From contig BSYO01000004.1 of assembly GCA_033239525.1 (NCBI GenBank), forward strand, positions 26,946,037 through 27,010,036: 64,000 bases of DNA. Direction: 5' to 3'. The stretch is from Nepenthes gracilis. Lineage: Eukaryota; Streptophyta; Magnoliopsida; Caryophyllales; Nepenthaceae. Below are positions 22,903 through 34,557 of this stretch, piece after piece (the stretch's first letter is position 1; every line of letters begins with the position of its first letter). Under the pieces are notes generated by a model. The model saw only the letters and a list, made by a program, of their open reading frames with translations, had not been told where the DNA came from and ran no database searches. Position numbers and translations under genes: made by a program.

Positions 22903-23990
22903 TGATGATGCGTGCACGGATCCGACTTAACGGGTTCGGATTCTTATGGCTTGAACCCCTCCGTTCACAGTGTACGAATCCTGCGCACCACTAAACAAAC
23001 GAGGTCGGCGTTAACGGCGGGATGTAATCCCAAAAACTCCGGCCTTCAATATAATCGGCCTTCAAATGAAGGAATTAAGAGAAAGCTATCGAGAGGAATG
23101 GAGTGTCTTGCTCGGATGTCGAGAAAAAAGTCCTTTCTCGTATACTGAAAAGGGAAGCGGAACGCGTGTAGAACCCGTTCGTTGCCTTGGAGTTGGAAAT
23201 GTGCTTGAGGTTTGGGGGGGGACGAAGCTTGTTTCTCAGCACTAGGTTTTCTCTCTCTTTGCTTGAAGAAAGAGTCTCCGGTATGCAAGTGTTCAAGAGT
23301 TTTGGAAGGCGTCAGTGTGCGTCACGTGTCTGGATCTTGGATCCGGGACCTCTTTTATGGCAAAGATGGTGATCTTCCTTCTTTGGAAGGAATCATCCTT
23401 ATTGTGATCGTGGCGCCGCCTTCCTTACGGAGGGCCGAGGCCGCCCAATGTGGTGGATTGTTTCCTTCGAGGCGGTCAGCCACTTTCAGCAGGTTCCTTG
23501 TGAGTTGGAATCTGGCGCCTTCCTTATTTGAAGGGCGCCATCTTGCTGATATTCCCTTTAAGATCGTGGAATATCCTTGGAAGATCGCGTGTCGTCTTTG
23601 TTATGGTGATGGGCCTAAAACCAGCCCAATGTGCGGAGAGGACGGTCAACGCTGATTTGACCGTCTGCGTGAATGTTGGCCGCCCTCGGAAGCGTCGTCG
23701 TTGGACTCCATTGATAATGAGTCGGGCATTCTTGTAGGGCCTACCTCGTTTGGTCGATATGTAGAAAGCGGGGCAGTCGGCATGTCATAGTAAATGGAGG
23801 CGGCAAGCGATCGAGTGTATGGAATAGGCCATTAGTGTTGCAAAGCTTAGAAGGCCCCTAAAGCTAAATCAAGCCAACGTTTGTCACTGTATTGGCCAAA
23901 TCCTGGCGCGCCGGTTCCTAAACCCATTCTTATTGGCAAGTAAAAATATAATTTTGGCCTTCTTGGCGGCCATGTTGATGTACCGGTTAA
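22903..23990 (-). repeat. 5' LTR of the gypsy element
   Basis: It starts on the plus strand with TGATGATGCG (the minus-strand end is CGCATCATCA) and aligns with the left LTR for about 1.1 kb, with many small deletions in either copy. Its distal edge is degenerate; I place it near 23990 by aligning 'CTTGGCGGCCATGTTGATG' with the left-copy 'CTTGGGCGACCTTTGTACCC'. Confidence 0.7.
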
Positions 23991-24431
23991 CAAATGCCTC
24001 CCGGGAGTGTTGAGTGCTAATGAGGTGACATTGGCAACGACCCAAAATGGAGGGGATGATACAGAATGTTGATGGGGGTGGTAGCCACCATCAAAGACGG
24101 TCATTACCCCGCAGGCTGGAGGCGGTAGCTGAGGTTCATGGCTAGTTATTGTGACAGCCAAATTGGGTTACGGGATGGGTGATGGAGAATGTGCTGCCAA
24201 TTGATTATTATATATTTATGTAGTGTTGCTAATAATTATATAATGTTGATAATGATAATTAAACCAGTGAATTATTGCAACTTGATAATATTATATACAA
24301 GTCATATATGGAGTGTCATAAATATTGTCATTATTATTGGTAATATAATTTAATTTCACACTTCCAAACTCATATATTTACTGTAGTAAGAAGATCTAAA
24401 ACCCAAAACTAGTACAAAATGTAATAAAATG

Positions 24432-25080
24432 TGTTGGGATTCGGCGAAACACGCATGCAATCGACATAGTAGAAATACGTATGTAATTGACAAAGTAAAA
24501 GTAAATCCGAATCTTTAGCTAATCTTCAATTGTTAAACCTATGAGTATAGTCGACTGTCAAGTACTAAACCATTGAATATAAGAAATACATACAGCTAAA
24601 TATGTAAAATTGCACGATAATATCTACATCGAAAATCCTTCTAAACCAAGGTAAAAATTATGATACGATTTTTAAATAATATTTATTATAAAAGTGATCG
24701 GTTACAAATATGACCCATCTAAAAATCATTCACAACAATCCAAGTGAATAATTGTTGAATATAACCATCTTAATATGTCCTGTAACCAACAAGAGAAAAA
24801 TATAATGAGAACAAGAATAACATATTAATAGTACGTCCTAAAATTAAGGCTAAATCAAAATATTTGAATTTATAAAGAAAAATTCAAATTGAATCTCAAT
24901 CGAATATCGAAAATCTTCATTATCTATCTTCTTTTCATTCTTTCTAATCATGCGGTGTACTTGTGTTGAAAATGTTCTCAAATATACCCTAAAAGGTGCA
25001 TCAAGACATTTTATACAAGCGTCAGCATATAAATACCTATTGTGCACATATTAGGCACAAACCCTTTGGACAAACTATGT
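24432..25080 (-). mobile_element. Copia-type LTR remnant
   Basis: The block begins TGTTGGGATTCGGCG and has the same minus-strand layout as the LTRs at 2711 and 16221: a 'GAAAATCCTTCTAAACCAAGG' style U5, then 'GTTACAAATATGACC', then GC-richer U3 with 'GTGCACATATTAGGCACAAA'. The right end and target duplication were not resolved. Confidence 0.4.
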
Positions 25081-25960
25081 GCGTATACTATTCAAACACA
25101 CATTAGTCATTAAAATCTTACTTGTACATGCACCCTTTATATGCTACTATAAAATATTCTCACTCCAATAAATTCTTATAAAATATTAAGTGTACTATTA
25201 GATGATATGTTAATAAGTGTGAAACTTATAAAAAAATAATTTAAAATTTAATAAAAGACATAAACATACTACATATACATGCCACGCTGCTTTCATCTTA
25301 CCTTCTATAAATAATATTTTAATTGTTGATATTTATAGAAAAATAAAAAACAAAGGAAAACATTAGAAATAATAACTCACATATATCACATTATTCTTAT
25401 TAATTATTTATTACATAATATAATTAATAAATATTAATAATATTATGAAATATAATCAAATAAAATTTTATTATATTATCAATATGATTTGCATGAAATT
25501 TTTTATATTTATAAAAAAATAATATTTTAATTAATTTATTTATTATTTTTTAGACATTTAAATTTTTTTTAACATTTAAAAATAAAAATTAAATATAATT
25601 ATATTCTTAATTTTTTTTAATAAATTTTAACATTGATTGAATATTATATTATTATTTGACTCATTTGTAATCTAGTCAAATAATATTGTGTTATTAAGTA
25701 GTGCTATTTATTTTATTTATTTATAATTCAATCTTTATATGTATGAATTATTTTAGTTTTTTATTTTAATTTTTTAAAATTTTAATAGAATATATATAGA
25801 GAGGGGGAATAGTTATAAAAAATTATAAATAATTATAATAAGTCATATTATTCTGTATCACTATATATATAACTATTTTTAAAGAGATTAGTAATTGGAA
25901 TGATTATTGAATTTATATTTAGTTTATCGTTATGATAATTAATTAATACTATAATTTCGT
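25081..25960. other. Very AT-rich DNA upstream of the RBP47-type gene
   Basis: Long A/T runs with no frame longer than a few codons of interest. TATA-like strings at 25963-25970 (TATATAAA) and 25985-25992 sit just upstream of the gene's GC-richer 5' leader and are candidate core promoter elements. Confidence 0.4.
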
Positions 25961-26106
25961 TCTATATAAATATTTTTTAGTTTTTATATAAAACGAAAAA
26001 GGAGAGAGCGAGAATCTAGCTCCCCGTCCACCGTATAATTAGCGGTGATCAGACTGCCAGCATTTAATCCAACGGCGCAGACAGTAACCGCGTCAATACG
26101 AGGGTC

Positions 26107-26352
26107 ATGAGGCATGAGATGGTTACCCCGAATAAATCATCTCTCTCACATGAGCCTGAAGACCCCTCTGGTTCTTCCCCTCTCCAAGACCTTCAACCTC
26201 AACAACTTCTTCCGCACTCCTCTCTCTCTCTCTCCCTCCCTCCCGCTCTCTCTCTCTCTCTCTCTCCCCCTTCTTTTTCGGCCACAAATCTGAATACTCA
26301 TGTTTTATATAATCTAATTGGATTGAGAGAGGAAGAGGGGGAGATAGAATAG
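26107..26352 (+). promoter_or_regulatory. Upstream ORF cluster in the RBP47-type 5' leader
   Basis: Three ATGs within 17 bp (26107, 26113 and 26119) open upstream frames; the first and third share an 81-codon frame ending at 26352, 33 bp before the main ATG. The leader also has a CT-repeat (26219-26272) followed by a purine-rich GA/GGGA tract (26322-26380). If transcription starts near 25990-26100, these uORFs would precede the main start and could reduce translation. The transcript start is not known. Confidence 0.4.
26219..26272. repeat. CT-repeat in the RBP47-type 5' leader
   Basis: Interrupted (CT)n tract with CCCTCC interruptions, about 115 bp upstream of the start codon. CT-rich leaders are common in plant genes; here a complementary GA-rich tract follows at 26322-26380. 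Confidence 0.85.
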
Positions 26353-26385
26353 ATAGAGAGGGGGGAGGGAGGGAGGGAAGCTAAG

Positions 26386-29300
26386 ATGCAATCAACGAAC
26401 GGTTCTGGTCAGCTGCCGCAACAGCAGCAACAACCGGCAACGGTGGTGGAAGGGGGAATGGCGGCGCAGCAATGGATGGCGATGCAGTACCCGGCGGTGG
26501 CTATGGTAATGCAGCAACAGATGATGCAGTGGCATTACCCTTCGCCGCATTACATGGCGGCATACCACCCTCAACCATATATGCAACCTCCGTCGCCCCA
26601 TTACTGTAACCAGCAGCAGCAGCGGAGGAATGGTGGTGTAAATAAGACCATCTGGGTCGGCGACTTGCATGATTGGATGGATGAGCATTATCTCCATAAT
26701 TGCTTTGTTTCCACGGGAGAGGTTCAGTTTCTCACTCACTCACTCATATACACTCTCTTTCTTTCTTTCTTTCTTTCTTTTTTCGTTCTTTTTAAAATTT
26801 GTATTAATTCGGTCGATTGAATTTGGTTTGCTCATATTATTTGAATGGATCGGGCATTGATGTGAAAAATGGAATTCATATTTCCATTAATTTCTGTGTC
26901 GATTATGTTCGTATTAAATGATTAGCTTTCGGTTACTTAAAGTTTATTGTTTCTCATAATTGACATTAAAAATTGCTCCCCTTCAATGAAAAAAAAAGAT
27001 CATATCTTTATGCCAGTGGCTGCCTTTGGCTGATGTAGTGGAGCCATCTCACCTTAATGCCTAAAGTCATTTGTAGTAGTTGTAGGGCGATCTGCGTTTT
27101 ATGATGATTCTTATAAACAGGGACTGCGATTTAATATGTGAAAATTATATTCAGATGAGCAAATGCAAATGAAAATTCAAATTTCTGCTTTTCTGATTGT
27201 AAATGTTTAATTTGGTAGGTGCAAGATTACATCCTGCATTCTGCACAGTCGTGGGGTTTATTAATCTTGTGTTGAGTACAGTGACATTGAGATACATATG
27301 GGTGTGTAGAACTTCAATCTTCTCAATTTAATTCTGTAATTATATTACTCGATGAAATGTAATTCAATGACTCGTCATTGGGTTTTCATCTGGTCTTCTG
27401 GCATTATGAATGCAATTGGTTTCCCATGATTCACAAATATTGTTAAAATTAGTATCTTCTTGGAGAATGTTTCTGGTCTGAAAACAGTATCTGGAGTACA
27501 ATCTTTGCTATATCCAAAATTGGTAATCATTTGTGAGGAGTGTCAAGTTTAATTTAAGGAATTTAGCCATTGATAGGAAGCAAAAAGAATTCCTTTTTTA
27601 AGGCATCTCATATTTAAGTGGCTAGCTTTGAATATAAGATATCGGTATTGCCGATTCATAATTGGATTGATAACTTTATGATACAGTAGCTATGGTTTCT
27701 CAAGATTTGAATGTGCACCTGTGAGCAATTGTGCCTTGCCTCTGCCTGTTTGAATTATAATGACACCTGTTGGAGGTATTGTTGAGTCCAAAAAGCAGCA
27801 GCAACCACTACAATTATATGTCCTAGAGGAGAGAGGCTGAATGAGGATGGGAATTCATTGTGTTTGCTGTTCATAGATCATGAGTTTTCTGTCTCTGAAA
27901 TGTGTCTGCCTATTTCAAATATTAAGAGATAAAGAGTTTAAGTTTTTTTGGAATATCTTATTTGTCAATATCACTGTTCAATATAAAAAATTCTTATGAA
28001 TTTCTTTGAAATACTCTTTCTTTTTCTGCTCTGTCAGACCTATCACATATCAATTTGATGAATGGAAAGTATTCGGATGTTTTGCACTTGTTTTTAAGAG
28101 AATAGAGGATGGTTTGGCAGTTTTTGAACTAGTTGGGTTAAGTAGGCCGTGCTGTGCCGACGCTACACTAAGTCATGGCAGTCTTCCTGGTTTCAAAGTG
28201 TGCTTGGCATGGAACAGATTGATAAAACCCCAGCCCAGCATAGCACTGGGCCTGGTCGAGACTGGACCATACTGTGCTCGGGCAGTACCATGCCAAGTAC
28301 ATGCAGGCCGAATGTGCCAATGAAGAAACAATATATAAAAAAATGCACAAGGGTTTTGAGTTGATACCTCTTATTTTTTTAATTAAATATTAATAAACTA
28401 TTGATCAATAATTGACTAAATATACAATTATTTATGTGTAATTCATATTTCGCTACAGCTTCTTGACTCATTTTCTTTGTGCTGCTCAAAATTATTGGAT
28501 TATATAATGAAATTTTTGTGTCTAACCAATCTTTAAATTTGATGAAAATCTCAAAGGTTTTGGTGTCATCTTGCTTTATTTTTCATTTACTACTCTCCAC
28601 GAGCATTGAAAGTAGACCAAAATGATACAATAATTGCAAGCAAAGTCAAAAGGTTCCATGCTATTGAGTGAGCACAACAAATGTATACTCGTTATCCTCA
28701 CCACTTCAAAATCTAAAACTTGGATTGATCGCACTTGTTAATGTGGTCGGATTACAAGGAGTGCAATAGTTAAGCCATTGTCAAATAGTCACTGATTAGC
28801 TGTGATCCATGTTAACATTATATGAGGATAAACCTATCTCATTTGATGGGATAATGACTGTTGTTGTGATTGATATGGACGGCTTCATTGTTAACTTGGG
28901 TGTGTGCAAGTTATATATAGTATGTAGGCCACACTGCACCTGCTACTTTTCTTCTTTAGCAATCTCGTTCATACCTGAGTTTGCTTAAAATTCTTTAAGA
29001 CAGACAGACACCCCAATCTCCTTTGTCCGAAGTTCTATATGGTAGCAAAGCGTGATATAATAGGAAGAATTCTCCAATATTTCAAAAGAATTTTCTATAA
29101 GATTTATTTAGTTATTATTAGTTTATATTGCAAATTTGATATATTTGATTATTTTTTCAAATTTATTTTTAAAGATTTTATATTTACCTTCTTTATTGGT
29201 TTGATGTTTTGAAAATTGCAATATTTTCAATATAGAGTAAAGTTGTTAGTAAATGATAGTAGTTGGTTTAACACCAAATTGATGTTGTATAATATGTATC

Positions 29301-30262
29301 TACAAGTTTATCTGTTGTGAAATTAAAAAAAAAATCTGAAGATACTTATCATTTATTCCATCTTCCAATTCGTCTCTGTAATAGGCTCTACCAATGGAAT
29401 GTGCTTGTTGTGGAAGATGTTTAGAATATTTCAAAGAGGATACGCTATGTCCAGCATCTGGTACATGGAGTTCTATCATATTGGGCATAATCCTCTGATA
29501 GCTGAGGTTGCTATGCTTGCATAAAGTTTTGAATTGCTGCACCTGCAAAAAAGATATTTTGCATATGCTTAGACATTTTCACAAATTTAGGTTGTTTGTA
29601 CATACTTCTCAATTTAGATCTTCTGCTACGAGGAATGGACTATTTGAGTGAACAATATATTTTGCAAATCCCTTTCGATTTATCTTGGCATCATATTGAA
29701 TATTCCTAGAGATGCACCACATGCAAATATTAATTTATTGTTATCTTTCATATTTTTCTATGTGACTTTTCAGGTGCTCGATACTAATTTTTTTAAAAAA
29801 ATAACATTTTTTCTGACAGTTAATTAATTTAGTTTTAAAAAGTTGTCAAATATACTAAGATATTTTCTAGAGAATGGCCAAAGGTAGTGAGAGTAACACT
29901 CTCAAGGGTAAGTTGTGATTATGATATTTTTATACCATTATTAGTTTGTGGTATAACCACTATAGGAGTTTCATGGTAGCTATCCCAATCTCGTTCACCA
30001 CCAAAATGAGGAAATTATGAACCATAAATTTAGTATTCTAATTTACAAAATTAATTATTAATTGTACAAATAAAAAATGAATCCAAGTTTATAACAAATA
30101 AACAATAGTTGGTGAAGTATTAGATCATTTAGAAGATTGACAATGAGTAGAGAGAATTTTGGTGAAAGGTATTAATAGATTTTTGAGGGTGGGGTGTTTT
30201 GATAATTAGAATTTTTTTAGAAAAAAGGGAAGGGGGAGCAATGATCATCTGTATGTATGTAA

Positions 30263-30293
<31 letters not shown>

Positions 30294-33170
30294 CACTCGG
30301 TCATGCCGTGTCAGCACGTGGGCCATTGAAGGGTGGCCTAGCATGGTCTAGGGTATTGGGTCATGGCCCATTTATCACATCTGGTTTAAACTTTTTCCAT
30401 TCTTTTTGATTTGCTAGTGAACAACATTTTTTTTTGGGGCTTTGTGAGCATGAACTGTTTAGTTCTTTATGGTTACGATTTTATTACCAACTTGTTGCAT
30501 AATTGGCATTGGTATAACTTATTTTGGCCATTATCTTTGCTACAACACCGACTTTTGATTGTCACCAACTCCTTGGAACCAAAATTCTCTTCAGAGTATG
30601 GATATGGTAAGGTAATTGTTCATAGGTGGATGGAATTTTCAACAATGAATAGAATTTGTACTTCAAGGGAATGCAGGCAATCGCTTTTAGTTAGGACAGT
30701 TCAAGACCATAATTTGGCTTTTCTGTGACTAAATTAAAATAGGGTTGTTAATGCTCAATTAGCATATATATTGCAGCTATTCTGATATTGGTCAGCCTTC
30801 CTAAGAATATTGAAACCACAGACATGATCAGATTTTTATGGCAAAAACTTTGCATTCTGCATTGGAAGTTAATATTTTTTTATCTTCCCCATAGTTTGCC
30901 TAACCTGTCTTAACTTCTGGATTTGTTCAATGATGCAGATTGCAAATATTAAACTTATCCGAAATAAGCATACTGGTTTGTCAGAGGGGTATGGATTTGT
31001 TGAGTTCTTTTCACATGCTATGGCTGACAAAGTTCTACAAAGTTATGTTGGCCTCATGATGCCTAATACAGAGCAGCCTTTTAATTTGAACTGGGCAACA
31101 TTTAGCACCAGTGATAAGCGGGCTGATAATGGTTCTGATCATTCGATATTTGTTGGAGATCTATCTGCAGATGTCAGTGATAACTTATTGCATGAGACGT
31201 TTGTGAGTAAATACCCTTCTGTCAAAGCTGCAAAAGTTGTCATTGACGGAAACACTGGCCGTTCAAAAGGCTATGGTTTTGTGAGATTTGGTGATGATAA
31301 TGAGAGGGCTCAAGCAATGACTGAGATGAATGGTGTCTATTGTTCAACTAGGCCCATGAGAATTGGTGCTGCAACACCCAAAAAATCTCTGGGTTATCAG
31401 CAAGGTAATTCATTTTCCAATTTGCTTTTAAATTTAGCATGATAAATTGAGGTACCAAGCTTAAACATGGATGTTGGGTTTTCCGGGGCCTGGCTTAATA
31501 AAAAAATAAAAAACTGAAAAACTCAAAGCGGATAATATGTTATAACTTGGACTCAGGTCATTACATAATTGTGTTAGAGCTAATTCCATTTGGAAGTATG
31601 CAGACGTGAGTTGGGTCAATCTTTAGCCATACCACGTGATGAGGACGCCGTTCTTTAAGTGGGTAGAGCATAAGAGTTGATATCTAGGATTCCATATTGT
31701 TTGGGAAATAAAAGGGAATGTGGTTTATAATAAGGCTTAGATCTCTTTATGATAGCATGCCATTTCTTGGGGAAACCCAGGAGAAATAAGACTGTGTTGG
31801 TACGGATCCATATATGCTTCCAAAGTGAACAATATATTATCATGTGTAATTGGGTTGCTACATGATGAAAGTGAAGAGAAAAGATAAGAAAAGGAAGTGA
31901 ATTTGTCTGCCAACGAATAAGGATTTGTTCTGTGATATACTTGATTATGCAAGGATATACATCAAATGGCACCTCTGCGTCAGGCTCACTATCCGATGCT
32001 GATTCGACAAACACAACTGTGAGTTCTTTATCTTTCTGATGCATTTCAATCATCATTGGTACTTTAAAAAAGCTGTAAAAATGCTTCCCTTACCGACTTT
32101 CTGCTCCAGATATTTATCGGAGGGCTTGATCCTAATGTTGCGGATGAAGATCTTAGGCAGCATTTTTCTCAGTATGGTGAAATAGTTTCTGTTAAAATCC
32201 CAATTGGAAAAGGGTGTGGATTTGTACAATTTGCCAACAGGTGAGCTATATATGCTGTATTGCGCACATCATCATAAATGCCTACCTCTAAAAGAAAAAG
32301 AAGTATCTTTATTTCTTTCCCCTTCTGTTATGTGACCCTTGCTGAAATCTGTCCAGAAGCAATGCTGAAGAGGCATTACAGATGTTAAACGGGAAGGTAA
32401 TTGGTGAGCAAACTGTGCGTCTTTCTTGGGGCCGTAACCCAGCAAATAAACAGGCATCTCTCTCTTTCTCTCTGTGGGTGTGTGGATTTATGTGCGCATG
32501 CGTCTTCTATATGTAATGGGCGATAGGTATCTATATCGGATCTATTGGTTATAAATTTTTTTTATAAAATAGTATAAAATGAATTGGGAAAAAATATTTG
32601 GCCATACCGGGTGTATTAGCCAATATATTATGCTATTTTTTCAATACAATAAGATATCATGATTATTTTATATTATCGGGAAATGTTGTCATAGGGGGTT
32701 TGATACCGATATATTGGACGATATTTTACATATTAATTGATATTTTAGTTCATTAATCTTTCCAAATTGGATTCTTGGGAAAAGCTAGCTGGCATTATTG
32801 GTCTTAAGGACATTTGAAGTCCTTCCATGGTGTTCATAAACCCCTTTTCCCTTTTCCTAAAGGTTTAAAACCTGTGTTTTTTTCAATTGAATCCTCAACT
32901 TCAAGTCATTGGGTTGTCCCTTAAGAGACTTATTTCATTCTACTGCAGCTTAGTTTTTCCCTCCCTCTTTTTTTAGTCTTTATCCCTTATGACATTTGGC
33001 AGATGAGACGTGATTTCAGCAGTCAACGGAATGGAGCATCGTACTATGGACGACACATATATGATAGGTACGGATATGCTCTCCCTCAGCCTCATGACCC
33101 AAGCAACTATGCAGCTGCAGCATATGGACCTTATCCAACGCATGGGGACCAAAGACAAGTAGCTGAGTGA
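26386..33170 (+). CDS. RBP47: RBP47/RBP45-type RNA-binding protein, three RRMs
   Basis: Six exons give a 420-residue protein: 26386-26721, 30939-31404, 31954-32018, 32110-32240, 32357-32453, 33003-33170; phases agree throughout. Residues 1-85 are Gln/Met-rich, typical of RBP47. RRM1 (about 87-170) has IWVGDL and RNP1 EGYGFVEF (128-135); RRM2 (about 181-257) has IFVGDL and KGYGFVRF (222-229); a linker ends NTT; RRM3 (about 290-360) has IFIGGL and KGCGFVQF (323-330). The C-terminus is rich in Tyr, Ala and Pro. The family binds U-rich or poly(A) RNA in nucleus and stress granules; that role is inferred. Intron 5 is GC-AG (CAG|GCATCT): it alone restores the frame. Intron 1 is 4.2 kb and holds repeats. 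AATAAA lies at 33348. Exon 1 ATG is the first in frame after the purine tract. Confidence 0.92.
29337..29542 (-). pseudogene. Antisense exon-like fragment of unknown gene
   Basis: On the minus strand a pyrimidine-rich acceptor TTTTTTGCAG ends at 29543, followed by about 68 open codons with normal amino-acid use ('KHSNLSYQRIMPNMIELHV', 'DAGHSVSSLKYSKHLPQQ', 'RAYYRDELEDG'). The local GC content is higher than its surroundings. This looks like one captured or relic exon; I do not recognise the protein. There is no matching neighbour exon nearby and no convincing donor at its end. Confidence 0.35.
30251..30293. repeat. (TATG)n microsatellite
   Basis: About ten GTAT units with one interruption (TAAATATG), inside intron 1 of the RBP47-type gene. 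Confidence 0.9.
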
Positions 33171-33347
33171 ACTGAACTCAGAAGCCAGTAAGTCAGCTTC
33201 TATCAATCAGTAATGGCCACACTACGGGAAAGCGGTATTGTTTCATTGTTGTGTAGAATCTGATGAAGACCGCCCCCTCCAAATGGAGTGGAACTGAATT
33301 TTGACAACTAAGGTGAAGTTTTGGAGGCTTTTGATTTGACATTCATT

Positions 33348-33353
33348 AATAAA
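33348..33353 (+). terminator. Candidate polyadenylation signal of the RBP47-type gene
   Basis: AATAAA lies 178 bp after the stop codon, within a T-rich stretch as expected for a plant near-upstream element. It is the first exact AATAAA after the stop. Confidence 0.5.
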
Positions 33354-33359
33354 TTGATA

Positions 33360-34550
33360 TTCAAGTTTGAACTTCCTTAGTACAGCAGTCATGTCTAGTA
33401 TTGCTGTTTAAATAGCTCGAGTGGATTTTCAATGAGTTGATTTTGATTTTGTCAGAAGTTTTAACTCATTATTTTCAAAAATACCCAAATTTATGTTTCA
33501 GCAAAAGTTGCAAGTCATAATCTTCTTCCTGATTATTTTCAAAATCTTAAGCGAAGAATCTTGTGAGTTACCAATGTGAGGGTGTGGCTCATGGACATAG
33601 ATTAGTTTCTTGCTGAAAGGTGCTGGTATTTGAAGCTTGAGAAAAGCAACTCAGAACAACAAGAAATGTGAAATTGTGTAGCCAATAGCTCAAGATAAGA
33701 AGGAAGAAATAAAGAGCCATGTGAAGCAGACATGCTCACAGCACATTGCCCTGGTGGGACCCAAGAGGTCATGTCGATTTTTTTTTTGGGGGAGGGGAGG
33801 GGGTCTTAAATGAGTGATAATTCTAACCATACTGTCACAGCTTTCATTGCTATCTGTTCACAGATAATGTAGCCTAGCTATAGTAGCTGCAACATGAGCC
33901 CATGATGGATATAATCGGCAACGAAACTATTTAAACTTATGATTAGGAAATGTTTAGATACCATCTGCTTCCACCATTAGCATAAATCTGGTTTTCGTGG
34001 ACACTAAGTTGTTTTTGGAAAAGCATGTTTTGGCAGGTATTCCGGCATTACATCTGATTGTAAGCTTTTTGGTTATAGCTAGATAGCCAAGAATAAGAAA
34101 TCAACCTCGGCTAGACTAGAAATTCCAGAGGCACCAACTATTAATCAATCATGACAAGGTGTAGAGAGAATTCTAACGTTAAGAATAATGTTTGCTTGTA
34201 CGTTTGGTATTAATCCTAGTTTCATGGGCATCAATGTGTATACTAGAAATATCAGCGTCTAGGTATCTTTTCACGAGATCAATGGGGGCAAAATAACAAA
34301 CATGTTAGAATTACCAATTATACTCATATTAGCAATGACAAAAATCTCATAAATTCTGTACAAATTAGTCTAGTTTTATCCTTTTCGACATTGGCCGAGA
34401 TATTCCATTCACTCGGCATGTGGACCAGTTAGTGCCTAGCCATTGACTTTGAGTGGTGCTTGATCCTTCCTGAGGTGCTTTGCTAAGCATGTGTTATTGT
34501 CATCAAAATTTGCTAGGGTTTGGCTTTTGATTTACTAAGAGTTGATGTAA
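33360..34550. other. Intergenic DNA downstream of the RBP47-type gene
   Basis: No gene seen. A poly-T/G-rich patch lies at 33780-33805. From about 34200 rightward the composition becomes like the gypsy relic that follows. Confidence 0.4.
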
Positions 34551-34557
34551 ACTATTA

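Larger units (their letters stand above)
17656..23990 (-). mobile_element. Decayed Ty3/gypsy LTR retrotransposon
   Basis: Two related GC-rich LTRs in the same orientation (17656-18781 and 22903-about 23990) flank about 4.1 kb. On the minus strand the order is 5' LTR (right), an IN relic at 22.6-22.1 kb, a long region with an antisense coding-like segment, a polypurine tract (18782-18793) and the 3' LTR (left). The integrase motif assigns it to Ty3/gypsy. Gag, protease, RT and RNase H are not recognisable, so the element has lost most of its coding capacity. The LTRs differ by many small indels, so it is old. The right end is blurred; DNA at 23990-24190 may still belong to it. No matching target duplication was found. 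Confidence 0.7.
26722..30938 (+). other. Long first intron of the RBP47-type gene
   Basis: Donor GAG|GTTCAG at 26721/26722 and acceptor GATGCAG|ATT at 30938/30939, both phase 0, splitting RRM1 after the GE of 'CFVSTGE'. At 4.2 kb it is long for the family. It contains a TTTC run (26755-26780), a GC-richer block (28130-28330) with repeated 'GCC(A/G)TGC' phrases related to 30295-30365, an antisense exon-like ORF (29337-29542), and a (TATG)n microsatellite (30251-30293). Confidence 0.8.

Noticed and set aside
23212..23655. 147-residue plus-strand frame, one of the longest in the window
   Set aside because: It lies wholly in the 5' LTR of the gypsy element; the equivalent region of the other LTR is not open in the same way, and the sequence shows no domain.
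26392..26739. 115-residue antisense frame over RBP47 exon 1
   Set aside because: Shadow of a Gln/Met-rich coding exon.
32454..32520. Extension of RBP47 exon 5 through 'CAGGCATCTCTC' to a stop at about 32516
   Set aside because: It would lose the conserved junction with exon 6, which has a good acceptor and in-frame family-like C-terminus; kept only as possible intron retention.
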